Below the pieces are notes generated by a model. It made no database searches. It saw nothing but the letters and a program-made list of their open reading frames with translations, and was not told the origin of the DNA. From assembly GCF_905475345.1 (NCBI RefSeq), contig NC_066600.1:4126001-4190000 (forward strand): DNA of 64,000 nt. The letters are read 5' to 3'. The position numbers and the translations under genes were made by a program. Positions 23,917 through 36,640 of this stretch are shown piece after piece (positions within the stretch are counted from its first letter, which is position 1; every line of letters begins with the position of its first letter). Origin of the DNA: Vespula vulgaris. Lineage: Eukaryota > Arthropoda > Insecta > Hymenoptera > Vespidae.

Positions 23917-24240
23917 ATTCTCCGTTTCTCGCTTCTCCTCTTCCTACCGGGATAAGTGGGTATTAGCAGGGTCGAGCGCTCTGAACAATAACGCGGATCG
24001 GTTAACTTAATAATGGACATTAGACGTTATACCAGCGAGTAAGGTAGAACGAAGACTCAAACTTGGCCTTCGCTGTGATGCCAGTGATTTGCTTCCAAGA
24101 TTTTCCCAAAGTAGTGCGCCGAGTCAACTTCCTAGGCGACTTCGAATCACGTTATTCGACCTTTCCCCAAGAGCGTCTTCGAAGGCGTTCGCGATTCTCT
24201 TGCTGGAAGCATAGTTAGTACGAACGAGAATATTATCGCA
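22241..24240. promoter_or_regulatory. Long CpG-rich patch interrupted by purine tracts
   Basis: It includes purine-rich tracts at 22745-22825 and 22870-22960, a GA tract at 23445-23473 and a long CT tract at 23836-23914. A palindromic pair GCAACGTT-GG-AACGTTGC lies at 23109-23126. Overlapping frames of 119-141 codons occur on both strands of 22.7-23.5 kb, the pattern of chance frames in high-GC DNA. A donor-like GCGA|GTAAGG occurs at 24033-24042 without supporting coding sequence. Confidence 0.3.
23836..23914. repeat. (CT)n microsatellite
   Basis: About 39 CT units with one TTT interruption, one of the longest tracts in the window. Confidence 0.95.
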
Positions 24241-25100
24241 ATTCAAGACAAATTTCGAAAATTAGGATGCGATAACATCCAAAGGTTTGATCGTTAAAAC
24301 GTAGGTAAGGAAGAGCTGCCAAATACCGATTTAATTTATATCATATTTTATCAAATCTTTTCTTTCCTTCTGTTTTGTTTTCTTGTTATTTTTTTCTTTG
24401 TTTTTTAATTGCTTCTTTCATTGCTACTAACGTCTTTGAATTAAATGACTTTTATCGATTCCTTTTCTTTTTTTATTTCCATTAACGTATATAAATTAAA
24501 TTGAAGACATAATAGATTACGAATCTGTAGAATATATTACGTCGTTTTAAAGAATCAGTTACGAACGATGTAATCTATCAATCGATTTATGTAATTGTTG
24601 ATAATCGACTAGTACAATTTTTATAAAAATAGATTTGTTATCGAATTGAAATGATTAAACGAACTTTCATATTATCTATGAATATTTAATAAATATATAT
24701 TACGCTTTATAAAATCCTACCAAAACGATTTAACTTAAATAACGTCTACGTGTAATCTAAGTATTTGCTTATCAGATAACATAAAAAAAAAATTAATGAA
24801 ATTGGTATAATGACACTTTGCTTGGGGCGAATGAACGCGACGAGGTGTAGATAAGAACTAATAACATCGTCGAGGTGGGTTCTTTCGTGCGATTTCACTA
24901 TGTCTGACGAAAATGACCGAATCGAATGAGCCTATCCTTGCGTGCAAACTGAACGATTTCGAAATAGACTGTATACTACAAAACCGACACATATACGAAG
25001 AAGAGAGACGTATACCATAGGGAACGAAACATGTGTAGGTGTATAAGAGAGAAAGAGAGAGAGAGAGAGAGACTGAAATAGAAGAAGGGGGAAGAAACGC
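24241..25100. other. AT-rich non-coding stretch
   Basis: No feature is recognised until the GA tract at 25045-25072. Composition rises after 24820. Confidence 0.5.
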
Positions 25101-25360
25101 AATCAGCCTAATTCAATTTTAATTAATATAATGCGTACGCCGTGACATCGGAACTCATAACGAGGTAAGTACATGTTAGTCACGCGACACGTGTCTCGCA
25201 TCCACTGTACGTTTTGTCGCGTGACGGCTAGACAGCGACTGATAGAACGGAAGCTAAGTTTCAGACGGCGGACTCTCGGTGCTTTGCATGTCTCGTGATA
25301 AGGCTTTTTGTCCATTAACGTGATTAAACGTCGTGCAAGATTACCGCACATCCTTTTTCA
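25101..25360. other. GC-richer patch with an 11-base GC-rich inverted repeat
   Basis: GTCACGCGACA (25179-25189) and its exact complement TGTCGCGTGAC (25215-25225) are separated by 25 bases. An 82-codon minus-strand frame spans the patch but shows no domain and no splice context. Confidence 0.45.
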
Positions 25361-25385
25361 AATATGTTCTCACCACCTCAACCTC

Positions 25386-25450
<65 letters not shown>
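25386..25450. repeat. (TTTC)n(CT)n compound microsatellite
   Basis: About ten TTTC units (to 25426) run directly into CT units. Confidence 0.95.
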
Positions 25451-25455
<5 letters not shown>

Positions 25456-27000
25456 CTCTCATTCCATCTTTTTCTGTCCCTTACATGTTTGCCTTAGTGA
25501 AGGGTGTACCACTAATGATAAAGAAACGAATACGTATCCTTTACCCTTCTACATAGAGCAAGAGTCGTTTTAATTACAAGAACGAACACATACATTCCAC
25601 ATTCATACACACACATACATATACACATATGTATTTACTTACGTACATAGAAGAAATGCTTTCTACCAGCGATCTTTATTGGACGTACCGTTATTCTCAC
25701 AAGAGCTGCTAGGGTATTTGAAACGATTCTATCGGCTTTAAAACGACTTCGGAGGACGTACGACGCTGCACGAGCAACGCCGTTCCACGTCCTTATTCCG
25801 ATCTAATGATTATTTGATGGCACGAGGCGTCGCTTAAAAATGGATTTGGAAATTTAATCTCACCAAAGCGTATCATCGAGAGATGTTTTCCTTCTAAACT
25901 AAACTAGAGCAATTAACGTTTTACAAAAAGATATCGATCGATCGGTTTTTTATAAACTTGTAATAGAAAAAAAAAGATTATACGTATATCTAGATAATAC
26001 GGGTATCTATGTACTCACGTAGATATATACACAAATTTTTAAAGACTATATTTAAATTAGACTCTTCGAAAAAGCTACAGAATATATTTCGTACCATTAA
26101 TAGTTATAATAATCGGCAAGAAAGGACATTTATATTTCCGACAATTTGTAATATTAAAATAATTAAAACGTGAAGGAGATAGAGATAAAGACAAATAGAG
26201 ATGAGATTTTTTTAGGATCGTATCACGAAGTCATTATCACGAAGAACTTCGTCCTTCGTTTCAACGATATCACATGTTCCGAATCTCTGAAGAATAGAAC
26301 TTCGAGAGTAAGTTTATTCGATAATGTAACAGGATGTTAATTTTTTTTTTTTTCTTTTCAACTCGAAACATATTTTATAACTTTTTCACAATCTCTTCCT
26401 CTTCTTTTTTCTATTTTCTTTCTATTCTTTCTTTTTTTTTTTTTTTAATTAGAAACGATTCGAATATTCAACGTATCATGACAGTTCATCATCTTACTAT
26501 TAATTAAAAATTAAAAATAATTCAAAAACGCTTATTGAAAAGTTTATTCATAACCAACTAACGGTATCAAATTCCTGTATTTGTTCAAGAAAATTCGAAA
26601 CAAATTCATTTCAAAGTCTTAGAAATTGCACGAACATTCTGCGATGGTGTTGTATGATTCAATTACTGCGATTAATTATTAATTTCATATTACATACGAT
26701 TTATTTATTCAAGCGTAACATTTAGTAGTCAGTATTAAAGCATATTAGACGATCTTTCTGTATAAAAAAAAAGTCTTTCTATACACAAAACATATCTTTC
26801 TTAAGGGATGATTAAAACAAAACACCTGGACAGTTCGGGAGATACGTGAGTTTCTAAGTTCGTAGAAAGAGCCAGGAAAAAATTTCATTTCCCTTGTAAC
26901 TTCGGACGTCCTATATACCTTTAGAGACAAATCGATCCTTCCGGAATCCTTGGTACAAGCTGCGAGAACGGTGCTTTGACACGTCGAACAAGTTCCCTTT
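25451..27000. other. Non-coding stretch, AT-rich in the middle
   Basis: Bases 25580-25640 are CATACA-rich. Bases 25880-26760 are AT-rich with poly-T runs (26340, 26430). No gene is recognised; the 118-codon minus frame at 26745-27101 has no domain. Confidence 0.5.
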
Positions 27001-27181
27001 ATATCCCTTTCCTTATCTCTTCTCGTCTCGAAAACTTGTTCGCTACGCGACAGAAGAAGTAACGTGAGGAAAGGGAGCGCCGTTTCGGTAGACACGCGCA
27101 ATTTTATCGAAACGAAATTCTCACGATTCGTTGAATAGTTCCAAGTGCTTTCATCTTGCTCTTTCTCTCTCTCTCCCTCTT

Positions 27182-27223
<42 letters not shown>

Positions 27224-28911
27224 CGTCTGCCTCCTTCCCTCTCTTTCTCTTTTACTAAGACTTCTTCCTTTCTCTACGAAGACCACCGAGAATGTTCCCA
27301 AGAGTATCCTTACCAACCCGCAACCCTTTTAAAAAGGGTCTCGTGGTTTGTTAGAAAGACATAACAAATAAGGTAATCTAGCACACATATGGTAGGATTG
27401 TTCAGGTTGGATGCTGCGTTGACTGTAAAACAGGAAACACTCTTTCGTGTGATACTGCGGGGAATCTAGAAAGAGAAAGGAAGATAGTTTGTAACGTACC
27501 ATGTTTGAGAAAGAAGGAGATAGTCTATTTCTTTAAGTGTAAAGCGTACGTGTGACGTACGAGCTTTTGTTTACTTTATCCGTTTTTCTCTTGTATAGTG
27601 TTTCATAGAAGTGGAATGAAAGAGAAGGATGGGAAAGCTTTAAGGAAAAAAAGAAAGATGGAAAAGAAAATGCTGCTCCGACGAAGAAGACAGAAAAAGG
27701 ACGATTTCGTAAATGGGAGAGAACCCGGCGGCGGCTTTACGTGGCTGGAAAACTTAGAAATACCGGCCTTCCTACCTTCTGGATTTCTTCATTACGGGGA
27801 TCATAAAATGACGCCTCCTCTCTCGCTCCGTCTTTCTTCTTTTCCCAGGCGTTTATGTGATCTCGTATGTCTACGTACACATAAATACGCATACACACCA
27901 ACACGTAACTTCTTAACGTACCTTCTTCTTGCATATCACCGTAAGTTCTAAGAAATCCAAGCTGCCGTGACGCCTCTGTTACGCTTGACCGGTTAAACTT
28001 CACTAACGTTTCCCTTTCTAACCTGACTCCTCGTTTGACCTATTTTCTTTGACATTTATTTAACACGTAGAAAACAGTTCCGAGAGCTCTAACACACAAA
28101 AATGTAAACGCCGTTTCATCCATATTAATACATACGAAACTAGGATAACTCGGAGTTGCCTTTAAGTAAGGTTGAGGGGGAGGGTAGCGAAAAAAAAAGT
28201 AGAACGGAGAAAAAATTACCAAAAAGAAATATAATTAAATGAACGATGTGAACCAAAAAGAAAAAAGAAAAAAAAAACGAAAAATTAATGATCATATCGA
28301 TTCAATTCCGTTCGATGTATTCCCCTCCTTTTGTAGTATATTCAGTAATGGTGTCCTTTATAAAGATTTAATAATATCCTTATCCTAACGCCATGGTTAG
28401 CAGTACTAACAGTCAAGTAGTGTTTATTAAAAGGGCATTATATTTGTGTAAACAAATAGCCGGCAAATCCTCACGAGATCCTTGGGACGCGCCATCGAAC
28501 TTCGGGATCGCCAACGATGCTCGAGCAATACGGATTAATACCTCATCGAAACGCATAATACCACGTGGAGAAGTAAATTCGCGACATCCCATGTACATTC
28601 GCATCGGTTTTGCGTTAGCGCGAGTATAGTGGAGTAGGATTATCGTAAAACGGATCGGCGAAAGGTAACCGCATAATCGCAGAAATCGAGCGAAACCCCG
28701 AGTCGTGTACGTACACGCTTGTAACTCGATGTACACGCAGCCAGGAATTATTGTCGCTAGCGCAGGGTAACCACAGGTTCAGTGGTTCGAATACGTGCTA
28801 CGTCGGTAACGACAATTATTGCGTTACGCTTCCACGCCCCGGAAAACGGTCGCGGCTCGTTAGAAATCCACAGGCAACCTCGCTACGCTCGGTCTCTGTT
28901 TTCATTTTACC

Positions 28912-28958
<47 letters not shown>
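27001..28958. other. Mixed stretch with CpG-rich patches
   Basis: A CTAT array lies at 27182-27222. CpG-rich bases 28380-28910 hold overlapping frames on both strands (for example 28393-28629) without domains. A CT tract (28915-28958) leads straight into the minisatellite that follows. Confidence 0.4.
27182..27222. repeat. (CTAT)n microsatellite
   Basis: About ten CTAT units, preceded by CT-rich sequence and ending in CTATCCGTCTGCC. Confidence 0.95.
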
Positions 28959-28961
<3 letters not shown>

Positions 28962-29218
28962 AGCTTTTTTCACCTAATCCTTTTTTGTCTATATGTTAGA
29001 TCCTATCAAAGAGTTTTTAAGCGAATATGTCTTTATATATTCCATTGATTAACGTAACACACACTCTTTCTCTTTCTCTCCCTCTCTCTTAGTTATTCTT
29101 TCTATTTTTTTTTTCATCTAATCTTTCTTTATTTATATATTAAATCTTATCGGAAAAATTTCTATACGACTATCATATATTTTTATACATTTAATTGATT
29201 AATACAACATTTTCTCTT

Positions 29219-29265
<47 letters not shown>

Positions 29266-29517
29266 AGTTTTTTTCACTTAATCTTTCTTTGTCTATATGT
29301 TAGATTCTATCAAAGAGTTTTTATATGAATATGTCTTTATATATTCCATTGATTAATGTAACACTCTCTCTCTTTCTTCCTCTCTCTCAGTTATTCTCTC
29401 TATTTTTTTTTTTCATATAATCCTTCTTTATCTATATATTAAATATTATCCAAAAAGTTTCTGTACGGTTATCATGTATTTTTATATATTTAATTGATTA
29501 ACATAACATTTTCTTTT

Positions 29518-29570
<53 letters not shown>

Positions 29571-29935
29571 ACTTTTTTTTATCTAATCTTTCTTTATCTA
29601 TATATTAAATATTATCCAAAAAGTTTCTATACGAATATAATGTATTTGTTAATTAATTAACACAACATTCTCTTTATTTTTCTTCACCTATTCCTTCATT
29701 ATCTATAGGTTAAATCCTATCCAAAAAGTTTTTATATTAATATAATATATGTTCATACATTTAGTTGATTAACATAATACTCTCTTTCTTTCTCTCTCCC
29801 TCTCTCACTAACCATCCACTCTATCTTTTTGCACCTAATCCTTTACTTATATATTAGATTCTGTCAAAAGAATTTCTATATCTTATATAAATATAATATA
29901 CCTTTATAGATTTAATCGATTAACACCACGTTATC
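28915..29935. repeat. Seven-unit minisatellite interleaved with CT tracts
   Basis: A core of about 90-100 bases is repeated seven times, with CACCTAATC-like starts at 28971, 29115, 29275, 29414, 29580, 29685 and 29832. Each core has the order CACCTAATCNTTCTTT, TCTATATRTTAAATCTTATC, AAAAAGTTTCTATA, an AT-rich run, ACATTTAATTGATTAAC and ATAACA. Most cores are separated by CT tracts: long before units 1, 3 and 5 (28915-28958, 29219-29261, 29521-29570) and short before units 2, 4 and 7. Units 1 and 3 resemble each other more than their neighbours, as do 2, 4 and 5, so an older two-unit (about 300-base) repeat probably multiplied. Confidence 0.9.
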
Positions 29936-30178
29936 ACTTATAACACACTATTAATATTAAAAACCTTTTTCCATCCGAATGTAAGTACTTACCTAAATTA
30001 TCGAATTTTTCTATAATCAAAACTCGTTTTTATTGAAAAATAAAAACTCATATAGTAGATATTATGCAGACAAAACTTTTCAATAAATCTGATTTATCTA
30101 TTACAGTTAACAAGCATTAATCTATTAGGATAATTAACGCTTAATTCTTATTGCGAAAAAATCAAATAAAACTTACGA

Positions 30179-30217
<39 letters not shown>

Positions 30218-30350
30218 ACTATACATTTCATCATTAAGTTACAGATAACTATAAAATAATTCGTTCGACGAAAGTTAAAAAATTTATCCAAGGGTAAAAA
30301 CTTTACAGTAGATTTATTATTATCTCTGACTGATTTATCCAATCCCTTCG
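29936..30350. other. AT-rich non-coding stretch with (TA)n
   Basis: A pure TA tract of about 17 units lies at 30180-30214. Nothing else is recognised. Confidence 0.55.
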
Positions 30351-30438
30351 TACCCTTATCGTCTTGCTACGTGCGAATTTGCTCAATAATGTTAAGAAAT
30401 AACAACGACGTGTCACCGACAGAATTCAAAGCTTTGAA

Positions 30439-30472
<34 letters not shown>

Positions 30473-32600
30473 CCCCCTCTCTCTCTCCCTCCCTCTTTCT
30501 CTTATCCTCACACGTATCTTCTTAATCTACACGCCCGTACGTGAAAGGAAGGCTAGACGAGCCGCTTAGAAACATTTAGCAAGATAAGGTTAAAAGGAAG
30601 CGATGCTGTAATATTACGGATTTCGGGGTTTTCTGGTTTCCCAAAAGCATCTTCCGTCAAACATTGCATTCCTATGGGACGTGGTTAAGAAGGTAGAAGA
30701 GGGTAGATAACACCTCAGTGAGATTTGAAGAAAACACGCGAGGGAAGAAGAGAAAAAGTCGAGACTGTGGAACGAAGAAGAAAAAAAAAGAAAAAAGAAA
30801 GTAAAAGGAAAAGAAAAGCACAGCGCGTTAAAAGTTAAGAAAAGCTTCGTAAGTTTATGATCTCCCCGAGGGAAGAAAGCGACTGTCTCGATCGATTTTC
30901 CTACGAGTCACTTTACCAACGATCCTCGGTTTAACTCGAATTCGCTGAAATGCCGATCGAGATTCTTTCTTGTTTAAAAGAAAAAAAAAAAGAAAAAAAA
31001 ATTAAAAAGTAAAAGATTCATACGCGAACTTTCGACGTTTTATTTTTCTTTTTTTTCCTTTTTTTCCTCTTTTTTCGTTCCTTTTTTTTTCTTCTTCTCA
31101 AAGTGCTTTCGCTTTCTACCTTTGCTTCTATTTCTTTTCTTAAACATAATTTTACGATTGCAAAAGAAAAAATATAAAAATCGAATTCTGATCTTATTCG
31201 TTACGGATCGGGATAAAAACGAAACGATAGTAGTAAAGGAAGAAACTGGATATTGGAGAGAAAAGAGAAAGAGAGAATGAGAGAAAGGAAGAGAAACAGA
31301 AAGAAAGAGGAGTTAAATTATATTCGAGAAGAGAACTCGTACGTATTGCGAGTAAAAAACTCTGAAGAGAGGGTGAAAGAGGAAGCCACCGTTAAGGAAT
31401 TTATTGAATTTCCATTCGATAATATTTATATAGCTTCGAGCAAATCAACCTATGGATTTATTGAAATTTTGTAAAGCGAGCCGGTGTCCGCTTCGATCTA
31501 TCGAATCGAATCAACGAGACTGAGGTCGTATCCCTTGATCCGTTTGACTCCTCCTGAATAATAATATTTTTATCCTCGAGGCAACGCCAAAGGTTCATCT
31601 TTAACAAATACACTTCCACCAACATCAAACAAATTTAGTCGGCAAACGTGGCAATGAGTTAAATCAATTTCAATTGTTAATAGAGATAAGACAAAATGAA
31701 AGGAAAGTCGAGAGAAATAAAAACAAAAAAAAAGAAAAGGATATCGATATGCCAGCGATCGTTTCAAACGATTCTCTCGATCGACCACTTATAAATTAAT
31801 GTTAGAAAGATAAACTTATAAAAATGATAAAAATAGGAATTCTTTGGAAGTGCAAATGCAATGGTTCACATACTAGATGGGAATATAAAAGAAAAGGATG
31901 GAGATGTAGTAAGAAAGGGTCGATGGAGTTCAAAGCAAGAGAGAAGGAAAGAGAAGGGGAAAGAGATTCGAGGCGAGAAAGGAGGACACACGATAGAAGA
32001 GGAAAGTGAGAGAACGTATAAGAGGGATGGAGAGAGAGAGAAGGAAAGAGAGAGAGAGAGAGAACACAGAAAGAGAAAGAGAGAAGAGAAAGATGAAACG
32101 AGAAGGTAGAACGTAAGGACAAGAGCGTGCAAGGCAAGGGGCAGGGTCCGTTAATGAATTTCGAAACTGGAAGCTTTCCCTTCCCTAGATCCCTGAGACT
32201 CTCATTACGTGAGAAGCTTTAAGAATTTCTGGTGCTCGTAATTCACTACGATTCTACAGGGCCAGAAGGCAGCTTCAGACCGAAGGATACCCACGATACC
32301 ATTAGAATGTTCATTCTCAAACGTAGAACGTCTTGCTTCGACACTACGATAATCCTACATGATTATTCGAAAGCGGAACCATGTTTTCCAGGACTTTTCT
32401 TCGACTACGGAAGGACACACATACGTACATATACGTTTTACACATACCTTTTACTCTCTATGGTCTATGCTTCTATTTTCACCCTTCTTTTTCTCCTGTT
32501 TTCTCTCTTAATCGCGAAGCTTAATCTTTTGAAATCCCGAGAAACGTGTTACGTGTTAACGGCGCAAAGACGTGTACACGTGTAGTACGTACGTACGTAT
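30351..32600. other. Mixed stretch with purine- and CT-rich tracts
   Basis: A CT tract is at 30439-30500, A-rich purine runs are at 30770-30820 and 30975-31005, poly-T is at 31040-31100, and a GA-rich tract is at 31940-32060. A frame from 32232 starts with a non-ATG codon; its first ATG is at 32307, and it ends at 32585 with a hydrophobic stretch. No family is recognised and it is probably chance. Confidence 0.4.
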
Positions 32601-33545
32601 GTATGTATATATCGACCCTAAGCACCTTTTCAAAAAGAAGAAGATAACTCGATTATTATTGGAAATAATCTTAAAGTAGGTAATCGTCTGTAATAAGTTT
32701 TCGAAAAGGTGTTTGGGTCGTTACGAAGGAAACTGAGATAACTAGAAAATGTTAACCCCGTTTCTTCGCACGTACACAAATACAGACAAACATATCTACC
32801 AGTTGTCTCGTGCATCGTTCCATTGTCTGAATACACCATTGTTACCATTCTCGTACTTAACGAGATGTATTTTAGCTCTCGCGGAATACGTGTAGCTAGC
32901 TCGAAGACAAGAATTTCGAAAATTTCCGTACGGTTAAGCGGATGTGCTTTGATCCTACAAAATACTTTCTTAAGTATGGTTATTCGATGCGGATAATAGA
33001 GGTAAAGTGTATTAAAGTTTTATCGTATCATTATAGAAAGACTATCAAAGGGTTTATTTTTGTTTTTTTCTCTTTTTTCCTTTTTCTACTTTTTCTCGTG
33101 AAATTCCGTAACTCTGTCAAACGAAAGCGAATAATTTCGAATGATATCCTTGATGGTAATAAAGTTTTCTAATTTAAGAAATCTACAAACAAGAAGATCA
33201 TTTTATTCGACTTTTACTTGAATTTTACCAAAAACTGTCAATTATAACTTCACATTACTGTCAAAGGAATTTATTCTATATAAAAATTCTTAATAAAATT
33301 ATTATCAGCATATATGTTTAATTATAATATACTGTAACATATTTTTCTTTTCTATAAATTCTTGTCTTTTTAACGATCAGAGGAAAGAGGACAAATAGTA
33401 CGAATATTATTAACGTTATTAAATTTAAACATACAAAATTTGTTTAAACTTTTAGAATTTGATAATTTAAATGATGAGAGTTATATTTAAAAACTAAATA
33501 ATTTTACATTCGTAGTATATATTCAAAATGATGTAGAATTACGAT

Positions 33546-33820
33546 GTAGAATTATTTATATTATATATATAGAATATATTTCTAACGTAATATATTTGTA
33601 ATATATATTCGTATAATACATATTTTATATACTTATAATACATATTTTATATTTATATTATATATTCATAATGATACAGAATTATGATATAGAATTATTT
33701 ATATCATGTATATAGAATATATTCCTAACATAAATATTGTTTCATATCTTCTATCTAAAATTTGTTATTAAAAATACTTGTAAATGTCTATCGTTGATTA
33801 TTATGTGGCTAGGTGACCGT
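33546..33820. repeat. Tandem duplication, spacing 143 bases
   Basis: TAGAATTATTTATATTATAT (33547) is matched by TAGAATTATTTATATCATGT (33690). Both copies continue as ATATAGAATATATT, TCTAAC/CCTAAC. They are AT-rich, so part of the similarity could be compositional. Confidence 0.55.
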
Positions 33821-34244
33821 CACGTTTACGTTTCTTCTGTGCTTAATTCAATTTGTTTTGTTTAGCGAGTCAGTCGCCGGCAGGTCGTAGCAGAGTTAAC
33901 GTCACGTGAGTCCGAAGCGTAAAGATAAGCTTTCGCTTTACATTACAGAGAGTTTTGCTTTTCGTTGTTAAAATATATCTAAATACATATTTTCTTTGTG
34001 TCAAGCGACATGTAATTTTCTTATCTATTTTTTTCTCTTTTTTTTTTTTATACATGTCGGATAAAATTAAAACTGATATTAATTAATTAAAAGTTTATAT
34101 AATTCTTCTTTCTACGAACGATAATTAAATATAATTTGTAAATTATATAAACATATGCGCGTATAAATGCGATTATAAAATATTTTTATATAATATCAGT
34201 TAGTTCGTTTCGTAAAATATTGTATAATAAATATAGAGAATATG

Positions 34245-34249
<5 letters not shown>

Positions 34250-34299
<50 letters not shown>
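34250..34299. repeat. (TA)n microsatellite
   Basis: About 24 pure TA units. Confidence 0.95.
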
Positions 34300-34300
<1 letters not shown>

Positions 34301-34459
34301 TACTAATACTTTATTTGTCAACTTTCATGTATCCCACGAATTTAAAAAAAAAACAGAAATAGAAAAATTGCAAGGGGGTTATCAGTAGTACGTGAAAAGT
34401 AAATCTCAACGAATTTTCTAAACTGACATAGCTGGAAAGTTTGTATGACATGTACATAG

Positions 34460-34500
34460 ATACATACATACATACATACATACATACAAACATACATACA

Positions 34501-34532
<32 letters not shown>
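34460..34532. repeat. (CATA)n microsatellite
   Basis: About 18 CATA units with one ACAA interruption at 34488. Confidence 0.95.
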
Positions 34533-34534
<2 letters not shown>

Positions 34535-34684
34535 GATATATACATATCCCTACTATAGATTTGTACAAAGAGAAAAGTATACAACAAAATTTCTCGTGCA
34601 ATATCCGGCTATAGACTGGCACAATTTCATTTATGTACTTCACACAGCACCAAAAGTAAATATCATGGCATGAAGTACTTCGAC

Positions 34685-34718
34685 AAACGCACGTGCTTTC
34701 GGAAAACGCACGTGCTTT
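34685..34718. promoter_or_regulatory. Paired CACGTG E-boxes in a 15-base direct repeat
   Basis: AAACGCACGTGCTTT occurs exactly at 34685-34699 and 34704-34718, 19 bases apart. Each copy contains the palindromic E-box CACGTG (34690-34695 and 34709-34714), the site bound by bHLH factors such as CLOCK/CYCLE or Myc/Max families. No gene start is seen nearby, so a role as an enhancer is only inferred. Confidence 0.5.
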
Positions 34719-36440
34719 GCCGCTTCGTCGATTATAGTTAGCACACCAGAATATCAAGATCCTAGTATATACATATTTCGAACACTTAACACTCTCAAAC
34801 ACGAGATTCCGTAGTTGAGAATCGAACCAAACGAGAGAAGTCTTTTGTTTAGCATCGAACAAATAAATATTGTAAACGATGTCTCTAATGGGGATGGGAA
34901 AAGAGAAGAAAAAAGGGATTCGATTTATCATTTATTTTGTTTCAGATAAAAATATCAGATAATTTTTGTTGTTTGTCAAAGATAATACTGGTCGAATTAA
35001 ACGTCTACACGATGCGGTTAGTACACAATTCTCCATTTTCTTCGTGAACGTCACTGCGTTTATACATATATTACGATCTTTATATTCCTCTCGCGATTTT
35101 AGATTTTATCCTCGAGATGATTACGCAAAGTTATTCTCATGCGAAAAGTATCTTGTCTCTATCTCTCTCTCTCTCTCTTTCTTTTTCTCTCTCTTCCTCT
35201 CTCTCTCTCTCTCTGTTTCTCTTTCTTTCTCTTTCATTTTGAAACGACAAACGCATAAGGAAAATGTTTTAGGCACTAGATAAGCGCATAACACACGACT
35301 AAAATGTATATATATATATGTATATACATATATATATGTGCATATATATATATATATGTATGTATATATATGTATATATATTTTTTCCCCTCATTCTTTT
35401 CCGTTCTTCTCGAGTCCGTAAGCCCTCTTTGTAAGTCTCGTAGTAAACGAGGTATTAACGTCGCACTTTTGCGAGCGCATAAAAGAGACGGGTATGTACA
35501 TACATTGTATATACAATATAGAAGTATATATGTATACTCGAATATCTCGCAAAGAGACAAGCGTTTAAGATACGATCTCAAATAACTCAACAATTTTGTT
35601 TCTCCCAAAGGGAAGAAAGAGTTTTTTCCAAACTTTTTATTCCTAATCCAATGGTTTACGTCTAAAAAACATAATCATCGTTCGATTAATTTTGTTTTTT
35701 CTTTTTTTTTTTCTTTCTTTTTCTTTCTATTTTAGTTTTTTTTTCAATACGATTAGTGAAGTATAATTGATTTTTGAAAGAAATAAAATTTATATTTAAA
35801 TTAGCTTTCTAATTACATAATATCTTTCATAAAAGAAGAATTATATATATATATATATTTGTATGTATGTATGTATATACCGTAGATATTTTAATAGAAA
35901 CAAATCATAAATAAATCCTATATAAACCTTTATAAAATTGCTGATAGCTTTAGCTTTTCGTTCACGGGATTACATAAACTGTACAACTATTTTTCTATTA
36001 AATTCCGTACAGATGAATAAATCGATACGAATAAATGTTGTATTACATTGATCGATTATCGGTAATTGCGATGCATCCAACTTTTCTTTTCATTCCATGG
36101 ATGTTTCATTCGGTTAACGGACAGAAGCTTAATTAACCGCTCTTATGCCGTGTATGGAATTACAGTTAGTAACATATAACAATTATAACGAGGCGTTTAA
36201 TCATTTTTAATTGAAATTTCGATGATATCTTGCCCGATCGACACGAGTATCTCATTCAAATTCGTATTGAATCGAACGCCGAAAGAGAGAGGATTCATTT
36301 AAAATCACTCGCAATACGTTGGTATGTATCTCGGAATATTTTAGTTACCTAATTAAATCTCTGGTAGTCGTAATCACGTCTCTTCTATTTATGAACATAT
36401 ACATCCGTTTGATAAAATTAGTACAAGATACTATTAATTC
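34719..36440. other. Non-coding stretch
   Basis: It contains a CT-rich tract (35158-35232), TA-rich arrays (35310-35385) and a perfect palindrome ATTGTATATACAAT (35504-35517). Poly-T-rich and AT-rich DNA follow to 36.3 kb. No gene is recognised. Confidence 0.5.
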
Positions 36441-36535
36441 GTTGTAATATGTTTACATTGATTTTATATCGAAAAGAATTATTTAAAGAACGAACATATT
36501 ATACGAGGATATTTCACAACGATGGCTTTTCGTGT

Positions 36536-36538
<3 letters not shown>

Positions 36539-36617
<79 letters not shown>

Positions 36618-36640
36618 ATCTGTCTCTTTGTCTTTCTCTC
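36539..36640. repeat. (CT)n microsatellite
   Basis: A pure run of about 33 CT units, continuing as impure CT-rich sequence. Confidence 0.95.

Larger units (their letters stand above)
32601..34600. other. AT-rich non-coding stretch
   Basis: A 143-base tandem duplication lies at 33546-33820. A TA tract is at 34250-34299 and a CATA array at 34460-34532. A short GC-richer patch at 33860-33930 includes a CACGTG E-box (33903). The 206-codon minus frame across the CATA array is simple-sequence translation and is not called. Confidence 0.5.

Noticed and set aside
28778..28795. GGTTCGAATAC, B-box-like
   Set aside because: It lacks the CC end and no stems are possible around it.
28915..29935. CRISPR-like alternation of repeat and spacer
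   Set aside because: The units are long, diverged and separated by microsatellites, and the genome is eukaryotic.
32232..32585. 117-codon frame with a hydrophobic C-terminal part
   Set aside because: It starts with GTG, its first ATG is at 32307, and there is no splice context or recognised family.
34815..34835. B-box-like GGTTCGATTCT on the minus strand
   Set aside because: No A box or cloverleaf upstream.
34311..34931. 206-codon minus-strand frame, the longest in the window
   Set aside because: A large part is translation of the CATA array, and the rest has no recognised domain.
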